Source: Rhizobium sp. Q54 (GTDB lineage Bacteria > Pseudomonadota > Alphaproteobacteria > Rhizobiales > Aestuariivirgaceae). From it: a stretch of DNA of 64,000 bases. The stretch spans positions 1-64,000 of the forward strand of contig CAMDBX010000014.1 in the NCBI GenBank assembly GCA_945889445.1, given 5' to 3'. Shown here one piece after another: positions 58,640 to 64,000 of this stretch; the first letter of the stretch is position 1, and each line of letters begins with the position of its first letter. The translations under genes were made by a program, and so were the position numbers. Under the pieces are notes generated by a model. The model had not been told where the DNA came from. It was given only the letters and a program-made list of their open reading frames with translations, and searched no databases.

Positions 58640-60130
58640 ATGCTTACCATGCCCATCCCCGACCAGGAGGTCATCAGCCGCCGCGCCGCCATTGCGGCGG
58701 CACTTCGCCACATCGTGCCCGGCGAGGGCGTGGTCGAGGCGCCCATCGAGATGCGCGCCTTCGAGACGGATGGCCTCACCGCCTACCGCCAGATGCCGCT
58801 CGTCGTGGTGCTGCCGGAGACCGCGGCCCAGGTTTCAGCCGTTCTGAAATACGCCCATGAGAACGAGATCAAGGTGGTGCCGCGGGGGGCCGGCACGTCG
58901 CTCTCCGGCGGTGCGCTGCCGCTGGCTGATGGCATTCTGCTGGGTATGGCGAAGTTCAACCGGGTGTTGGAAATCGACTATGCCAACCGCTGCGCCGTGG
59001 TGCAGCCGGGCGTGACCAACCTCGCCATCACCAGGGCGGTCGAACACAAGGGCTTCTATTACGCACCCGACCCCTCGTCCCAGATCGCCTGCACCATCGG
59101 CGGCAACGTGGCGGAGAATTCGGGCGGCGTGCACTGCCTGAAATACGGCCTCACCGCCAACAACGTGCTGGGGATCGAGATGGTGCTGGTGACCGGAGAA
59201 GTGCTCCGGCTGGGCGGCAAGCACCTCGACTCGGAAGGCTATGACCTCCTTGGCATCATGACCGGCTCAGAGGGCCTGCTCGGCGTCGTCACCGAGGTGA
59301 CCGTGCGCATATTGCAGAAGCCGGAGACGGCGCGCGCCGTGCTGGTGGGCTTCCCCTCGAGCGAGGATGCGGGGCAATGCGTGGCCGATGTCATTTCGGC
59401 CGGCATCATTCCCGGCGGCATGGAGATGATGGACCGCCCGGCGATCCATGCGGCGGAGGATTTCGTCCATGCCCACTATCCGCTCGACGTCGAGGCGCTG
59501 CTGATCGTCGAGCTCGACGGGCCGCAGGTCGAGGTCGACCACCTGATCGAGCGCGTCTCGGAGATTGCGCGGGCCAACAAATCCACCACCTTGCGCATCT
59601 CGACCTCGGAGGAGGAGCGCATGCTGTTCTGGGCCGGCCGCAAGGCGGCCTTCCCGGCCGTGGGGCGCATCTCGCCCGACTATCTCTGCATGGACGGCAC
59701 CATTCCGAGGAAGCGCCTGCCGGAAGTGCTGCAGGGCATGGCGGAGCTCTCGAAGCTGCATCGGCTGCGCGTCGCCAATGTCTTCCACGCAGGCGACGGC
59801 AACCTGCATCCGCTGATCCTCTATGATGCCAACAATGCAGACGAGCTCGACCGCGCGGAGAAATTCGGCGCCGACATCCTGAAGCTCTGTGTCAAGGTCG
59901 GCGGCGTGCTGACGGGCGAGCATGGCGTGGGCATCGAGAAACGCGACCTGATGCCGGAGATGTTCTCGGAAGGTGACCTCGCCCAGCAGATGCGCGTGAA
60001 GTGCGCCTTTGACAACAAGGGCCTGCTGAACCCCGGCAAGGTGTTCCCGACACTGCATCGCTGCGCCGAGCTGGGCCGCATGCATGTGAAGGGCGGGGCA
60101 CTGCCCTTCCCGGAGATTCCGAGATTCTGA
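58640..60130 (+). CDS. glcD: glycolate oxidase FAD subunit
   Basis: The 496-residue protein is GlcD, an FAD-binding PCMH-type oxidase. The FAD-binding core is seen in VVPRGAGTSLSGGALPL and TIGGNVAENSGGVHCLKYG; the C-terminal oxidase domain contains NVFHAGDGNLHPLILYD and LTGEHGVGIEKRDLM. With GlcE and GlcF it oxidises glycolate to glyoxylate; D-lactate is an alternative. The ATG at 58640 is chosen over an earlier track start because conserved sequence begins shortly after; an ATG at 58649 is also possible. Confidence 0.93.
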   Translation: MLTMPIPDQEVISRRAAIAAALRHIVPGEGVVEAPIEMRAFETDGLTAYRQMPLVVVLPETAAQVSAVLKYAHENEIKVVPRGAGTSLSGGALPLADGILLGMAKFNRVLEIDYANRCAVVQPGVTNLAITRAVEHKGFYYAPDPSSQIACTIGGNVAENSGGVHCLKYGLTANNVLGIEMVLVTGEVLRLGGKHLDSEGYDLLGIMTGSEGLLGVVTEVTVRILQKPETARAVLVGFPSSEDAGQCVADVISAGIIPGGMEMMDRPAIHAAEDFVHAHYPLDVEALLIVELDGPQVEVDHLIERVSEIARANKSTTLRISTSEEERMLFWAGRKAAFPAVGRISPDYLCMDGTIPRKRLPEVLQGMAELSKLHRLRVANVFHAGDGNLHPLILYDANNADELDRAEKFGADILKLCVKVGGVLTGEHGVGIEKRDLMPEMFSEGDLAQQMRVKCAFDNKGLLNPGKVFPTLHRCAELGRMHVKGGALPFPEIPRF

Positions 60131-61281
60131 TGAGCGCCGTGCTGAAGCCTGCAACCGAAACCGAACTCTCCGAGATGATTGCCGCCGCGCCCGCGCCGCT
60201 GGAGGTGATCGGCAGCGGCACCAAACGCCACCTGGGCCACCCGGCGCAGGCGGCGGCGACGCTCGACATGTCTGCCTTCTCCGGCGTCATCGCCTATGAG
60301 CCGGAGGAGCTGATCCTGGACGTTGGCGCCGCAACGCCGCTGGCCGAGATCGAGCGCATGCTTGGCCAGCGCGGCCAGCAGCTGGCCTTCGAGCCACCGG
60401 ACTGGTCGGCGCTGCTGGGCGCCCACGGCAGCGGCACGGTGGGCGGCCTCGTGGCCTGCAATCTCTCCGGCCCGCGCCGCCTCAAGGCCGGTGCCGTGCG
60501 TGACCACATTCTCGGCATTCATGGCGTCACGGGCGCCGGCAATGTCTTCAAGGCGGGTGCGCGCGTGGTGAAGAACGTGACAGGCTATGACATGCCGAAG
60601 CTGCTCACCGGCTCCTACGGCACGCTGGCAGCACTCACCTCGGTGATCCTCAAGGTGCTGCCAGCACCCGAGACGGAAGAGACGGTGGTGCTGACAGGCC
60701 TCGACGACGCGCAGGCCGTGGAGGCGATGAGCCTCGCCATGCAGTCGGCCTGCGAGGTGTCCGCAGCGGCTTACGTGCCAGGCGAGGCGGTTTACCTCCG
60801 CCTCGAAGGCATCGCGCCTTCGGTGGCCTATCGCCGCGACCAGCTGGGCAAGGTTCTGAAGCGCGGCATCGAGGTGATGGCGGCGAAGAGTTCCATCGCC
60901 AAGTGGCGGGATATTCGCGACGGTGCGATGTTCGCTGATAATTCGCGCCACCCGCTGTGGCGCATCTCGGTGGCGCCATCTGATGCGCCGGGCATGATCC
61001 GTGTACTGAAGGACAAGCTAGACATCCGCTATCTCTTCGACTGGGCGGGCGGCCTCGTCTGGCTGGAGGTGCCACCGTCTGATGATGCCGCGGCGGCACT
61101 GGTGCGCTCCAGCTTCGCCTCGGGCCACGCAACGCTGATCCGCGCGCCGGAAGCAACCCGCGCGGCGGTTGAGGTGTTCCAGCCGCAGGCGCCAGCGCTC
61201 GCAGCTCTCTCAGGCCGGGTGAAGGATGCCTTCGACCCGCGCCACATCCTCAACCCCGGCCGCATGTATCGGGGCATCTGA
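60130..61281 (+). CDS. glcE: glycolate oxidase subunit GlcE
   Basis: The 383-residue protein is GlcE, a second FAD-binding subunit. It has FAD-domain segments LLGAHGSGTVGGLVACNLSGPRRL and VVKNVTGYDMPKLLTGSYGTLA and ends with the PRHILNPGRMYRG motif. Its start and stop overlap glcD and glcF by one base each (TGATG), showing tight coupling. Confidence 0.94.
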   Translation: MSAVLKPATETELSEMIAAAPAPLEVIGSGTKRHLGHPAQAAATLDMSAFSGVIAYEPEELILDVGAATPLAEIERMLGQRGQQLAFEPPDWSALLGAHGSGTVGGLVACNLSGPRRLKAGAVRDHILGIHGVTGAGNVFKAGARVVKNVTGYDMPKLLTGSYGTLAALTSVILKVLPAPETEETVVLTGLDDAQAVEAMSLAMQSACEVSAAAYVPGEAVYLRLEGIAPSVAYRRDQLGKVLKRGIEVMAAKSSIAKWRDIRDGAMFADNSRHPLWRISVAPSDAPGMIRVLKDKLDIRYLFDWAGGLVWLEVPPSDDAAAALVRSSFASGHATLIRAPEATRAAVEVFQPQAPALAALSGRVKDAFDPRHILNPGRMYRGI

Positions 61282-62561
61282 TGCAGACCAATTTTACCGC
61301 AGAACAGCTGGCGACCCCGCGCATCGACGCGGCCAACAACATCCTGCGCAAATGCGTGCATTGCGGCTTCTGCACCGCCACCTGCCCCACCTATGTGCTG
61401 CTGGGCGATGAGCTCGACTCGCCCCGGGGCCGCATCTACCTGATCAAGAACATGCTGGAATCCGGCGAGCCAGCGACGGCGGAGACGGTGAAGCACCTCG
61501 ACCGCTGCCTCTCGTGCCTGTCCTGCATGACCACCTGCCCCTCGGGCGTCAATTACATGCACCTCGTGGACGAGGCGCGCGCCCATGTGGAGGAAACCTA
61601 CAACAGGCCGTTGTTCGAGCGCCTTCTCAGGAACGTGCTGGCCTACACCATGCCGCGACCGACGCTGTTCCGTCTTTCACTGATCGGCGCGAAGCTCGCC
61701 TCGCCGCTGGCCCCCGTGGCGAAATCCTTCGGCGCCACGCGCATCGCCGCACTTCTCGGCCTCGTGCCGAAGCGCATGCCCACGCCGGAGCGCATCGGCC
61801 AGCCCGGCTCCTATCCGGCAACGGGAGAGAAAAAGGGTCGCGTGGCACTGCTCATGGGCTGCGTGCAGAGCGTGCTGGACCCCGGCATCAATGCCGCAAC
61901 GATAAGACTGCTCAACCGGCTGGGCTTCGAGGTCGTCGTCTCGGGCGAGGAGGCCTGCTGCGGCTCGCTCACCCACCACATGGGCAAGGAACAGGATGCG
62001 CTGGCCCGCGCCCGGCGCTCGGTGGACCAGTGGACCAAGGCCGACGTCGATGCGGTGATCGTCACGGCATCGGGCTGCGGCACCACCATCAAGGACTATG
62101 GCCACATGCTGCGCCTTGACCCGGCCTACGCGGAGAAGGCGAAGGCCATCAGCGCCAAGGCGAGGGACGTCACCGAATTCCTCATCGCGCAGGAACTGCC
62201 GGAGGCGACGGGCGGCCTGCGCCTTGCCTATCACTCCGCCTGCTCGATGCAGCATGGCCAGAAGATCAGGACCGAACCGCAAAGGCTGCTGCGCCGCGCC
62301 GGCTTCACGGTGATGGAGGTGCCCGAGGGCCACCTGTGCTGCGGCTCGGCCGGCACCTACAACATCCTGCAGCCGGAACTCGCCACGAAACTGCGCGACC
62401 GCAAGGTGGCGAACATCGAGTCTCTCGAGCCTCAGGCGATCGCCACCGGCAACATCGGCTGCATCACCCAGATCGGGCTCGGCACAAGGATTCCCATCGT
62501 CCACACGGTGGAACTGCTGGACTGGGCCTATGGCGGGCCGAAGCCCGAAGCCCTGCCATGA
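61281..62561 (+). CDS. glcF: glycolate oxidase iron-sulfur subunit GlcF
   Basis: The 426-residue protein has two N-terminal 4Fe-4S motifs (CVHCGFCTATCPTY and CLSCLSCMTTCPSGV) and two C-terminal CCG domains (GEEACCGSLTHHMG and GHLCCGSAGTYNI). It transfers electrons from the FAD subunits to the respiratory chain. Its stop overlaps the ureD start as ATGA. Confidence 0.95.
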   Translation: MQTNFTAEQLATPRIDAANNILRKCVHCGFCTATCPTYVLLGDELDSPRGRIYLIKNMLESGEPATAETVKHLDRCLSCLSCMTTCPSGVNYMHLVDEARAHVEETYNRPLFERLLRNVLAYTMPRPTLFRLSLIGAKLASPLAPVAKSFGATRIAALLGLVPKRMPTPERIGQPGSYPATGEKKGRVALLMGCVQSVLDPGINAATIRLLNRLGFEVVVSGEEACCGSLTHHMGKEQDALARARRSVDQWTKADVDAVIVTASGCGTTIKDYGHMLRLDPAYAEKAKAISAKARDVTEFLIAQELPEATGGLRLAYHSACSMQHGQKIRTEPQRLLRRAGFTVMEVPEGHLCCGSAGTYNILQPELATKLRDRKVANIESLEPQAIATGNIGCITQIGLGTRIPIVHTVELLDWAYGGPKPEALP

Positions 62562-63340
62562 CGGCAGAGCCCGTCCGCCACCAGCGCTCGGAAGGGTCGA
62601 TCCACCTGAGCATGGGGCCGAGGGGCATCGTGAGATTGCGCGAGGCGCATGCAGCGAAGGTGCGCATTCCCTTCGGCGTTCCGGAAGCCATCCTCATCAA
62701 CACCGGCGGTGGCCTGGCGGGGGGCGACCGCTTCAGCTTCGACATCACGGCGGACGCGGACACGACCCTCACCGTCACCTCGCAGACCGCAGAGCGCGTG
62801 TACCGCTCGCTTGGACCTTCGGCGCAGGTCGACGTCACGCTCAGCGCCCGCGACGGTGCCCGCCTGATGTGGCTGCCGCAGGAGACGATCCTGTTCGACG
62901 GCGCGGCCCTCTCCCGCAAGATCTCGGCCGATCTCGCCGTCTCGGCGCGCTTCCTTGCGGTCGAATCGGTGATCCTCGGGCGCGAGGCGATGGGAGAAAG
63001 CGTGCAGGAGGCGCAGCTGACCGACCACTGGCGCATCCGGCAGGGCGGAAAGCTCATCTTCGCCGATGACCTGGCCTTCGCTGGCGCGCCGCCCGCCACC
63101 CCGGCGACGCTGGGAACGAAGCGCGCCTTTGCCACCGTGGTGCTGGTGGCGCCGGAAGCCGAGGACCTGCTCGACGGCGTTCGCGCCGCCATCGGCGAGC
63201 GGGGTGCGGCCAGTGCGTGGTCTGGCAAGCTCGTTGCAAGGCTCATCGCAACAGACGGGTTCGGCCTTCGCAAATCCCTGATTCCGGCCCTCACGGCGCT
63301 GGCGGGAGGGGGCGACCTGCCTAAAACCTGGTCGTTCTGA
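62558..63340 (+). CDS. ureD: urease accessory protein UreD
   Basis: The 260-residue protein is UreD, a scaffold that acts with UreF and UreG to insert nickel into urease. Typical segments are LINTGGGLAGGDRF, LTVTSQTAERVYRS and LPQETILFDGAALSR. The ATG at 62558 overlaps the glcF stop; the track start lies far inside glcF. It heads the urease operon. Confidence 0.95.
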   Translation: MTAEPVRHQRSEGSIHLSMGPRGIVRLREAHAAKVRIPFGVPEAILINTGGGLAGGDRFSFDITADADTTLTVTSQTAERVYRSLGPSAQVDVTLSARDGARLMWLPQETILFDGAALSRKISADLAVSARFLAVESVILGREAMGESVQEAQLTDHWRIRQGGKLIFADDLAFAGAPPATPATLGTKRAFATVVLVAPEAEDLLDGVRAAIGERGAASAWSGKLVARLIATDGFGLRKSLIPALTALAGGGDLPKTWSF

Positions 63341-63349
63341 GGAATAATT

Positions 63350-63652
63350 ATGCAACTGACGCCGCGCGAGAAGGACAAGCTGCTCGTCAGCATGGCCGCA
63401 ATGGTGGCGCGCCGCAGGCTTGAGCGGGGCGTGAAGCTGAACCACCCGGAGGCCATCGCGCTCATCACCGATTATGTGGTGGAGGGCGCGCGTGACGGCC
63501 GTTCCGTCGCCGACCTGATGGAGGCCGCCGCCCATGTCGTCACCCGCGACCAGGTGATGGAGGGGGTGGCCGAGATGATCCACGAGGTGCAGGCGGAGGC
63601 CACCTTCCCGGATGGCACCAAGCTCGTCACCGTCCACCAGCCGATCCGCTAG
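63350..63652 (+). CDS. ureA: urease gamma subunit
   Basis: The 100-residue protein is the urease gamma subunit, beginning [24 protein letters not shown] and containing [21 protein letters not shown]. It forms part of the cytoplasmic nickel enzyme that splits urea into ammonia and carbamate. It lies 9 bp after ureD. Confidence 0.98.
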   Translation: MQLTPREKDKLLVSMAAMVARRRLERGVKLNHPEAIALITDYVVEGARDGRSVADLMEAAAHVVTRDQVMEGVAEMIHEVQAEATFPDGTKLVTVHQPIR

Positions 63653-63661
63653 GAGCACCCC

Positions 63662-63967
63662 ATGATTCCCGGTGAAATCATCACGCTTGCGGGCGACATC
63701 GACCTGAACGTCGGCGCGCCCACGATGACGCTCGTGGTCGCCAACACCGGCGACCGGCCGATCCAGGTGGGCTCGCACTACCACTTCTTCGAGACCAACG
63801 CCGCGCTGCGCTTCGATCGTGACAAGGCGCGCGGGTTTCGCCTCGACATCGCGGCGGGCACGGCCGTCCGCTTCGAGCCGGGCCAGCGCCGCGAGGTGAC
63901 GCTGGTGCCTCTCGGCGGCGCGCGCAAGGTCTACGGGTTCCGGCAGAAGATCATGGGAGCGCTCTGA
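63662..63967 (+). CDS. ureB: urease beta subunit
   Basis: The 101-residue protein is the urease beta subunit, with [21 protein letters not shown] and the [17 protein letters not shown] segment. It lies 9 bp after ureA and one base before the ureC start. Confidence 0.98.
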   Translation: MIPGEIITLAGDIDLNVGAPTMTLVVANTGDRPIQVGSHYHFFETNAALRFDRDKARGFRLDIAAGTAVRFEPGQRREVTLVPLGGARKVYGFRQKIMGAL

Positions 63968-63968
63968 C

Positions 63969-64000
63969 ATGGCCCGCATTTCCCGCGCCACCTATGCCGC
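63969..64000 (+). CDS. ureC: urease alpha subunit, first codons only
   Basis: The ATG one base after the ureB stop opens a frame reading MARISRATYA, the usual start of urease alpha. The gene runs out of the window, so active-site residues cannot be seen. Gene order ureDABC supports the call. Confidence 0.88.
   Translation, partial: MARISRATYA

Overview
The window is a gene-dense, high-GC chromosomal segment. It carries the dnaA-dnaN-recF-gyrB replication cluster beside rpsT, the rnd-lptC-lptA-lptB-rpoN-hpf-ptsN block, a DUF1150 gene behind an IbpA-type Hsp20, choline uptake genes (choXWV with a betI-like gene), short-form HisG with HisZ, and rhizobial-style intergenic palindromes. Together these point to an alphaproteobacterium, probably Hyphomicrobiales (Rhizobiales). 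No phage, insertion sequence or CRISPR array was seen; most of it is ordinary core and catabolic chromosome.

Layout. 0-7.6 kb is catabolic: a BtpA/SgcQ fragment, an N,N-dimethylformamidase-like gene with a serine hydrolase, and a divergent operon for a fused 2-oxoacid dehydrogenase E1, a stand-alone lipoyl protein, an alpha/beta hydrolase and a SorC-type regulator. 7.6-12.5 kb is the most unusual part: a 953-residue Ser/Thr-rich repeat protein followed 18 bp later by a TPR/O-GlcNAc-transferase-family glycosyltransferase. 12.7-20 kb holds gyrB, recF, dnaN, dnaA and rpsT. 20-25 kb has a Gfo/Idh/MocA oxidoreductase, a BetI-like repressor and the choline ABC transporter. 25-33.3 kb is one long nucleoside uptake and breakdown operon (BMP-family ABC transporter, cdd, punA, deoA, deoB). 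33.5-34.2 kb is a heat-shock pair. 34.6-40 kb is ptsN, hpf, rpoN, lptB, lptA, lptC and rnd, then tRNA-Leu. 40-50.8 kb is mixed housekeeping (NDUFA9-like protein, UppP, GST, QueG, an SDR protein, a hydrolase, a MacAB-like exporter, a lytic transglycosylase). 50.8-54.1 kb is hisS-hisZ-hisG. 54-58.5 kb holds a fumarylacetoacetase-family gene, a small secreted protein and lutABC. 58.6-64 kb is glcDEF running directly into ureDAB and the start of ureC.

How they work together. The nucleoside operon imports nucleosides, deaminates cytidine, phosphorolyses purine and pyrimidine nucleosides and converts the sugar 1-phosphate to the 5-phosphate. The lutABC and glcDEF operons are divergent and both build FAD/iron-sulfur 2-hydroxyacid oxidation systems. 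glcF and ureD overlap, which suggests coupled expression of glycolate oxidation and urease. The repeat protein and glycosyltransferase look like a substrate-enzyme pair; that is inference from adjacency and composition and has not been shown. All calls rest on reading the sequence; no database search was run.
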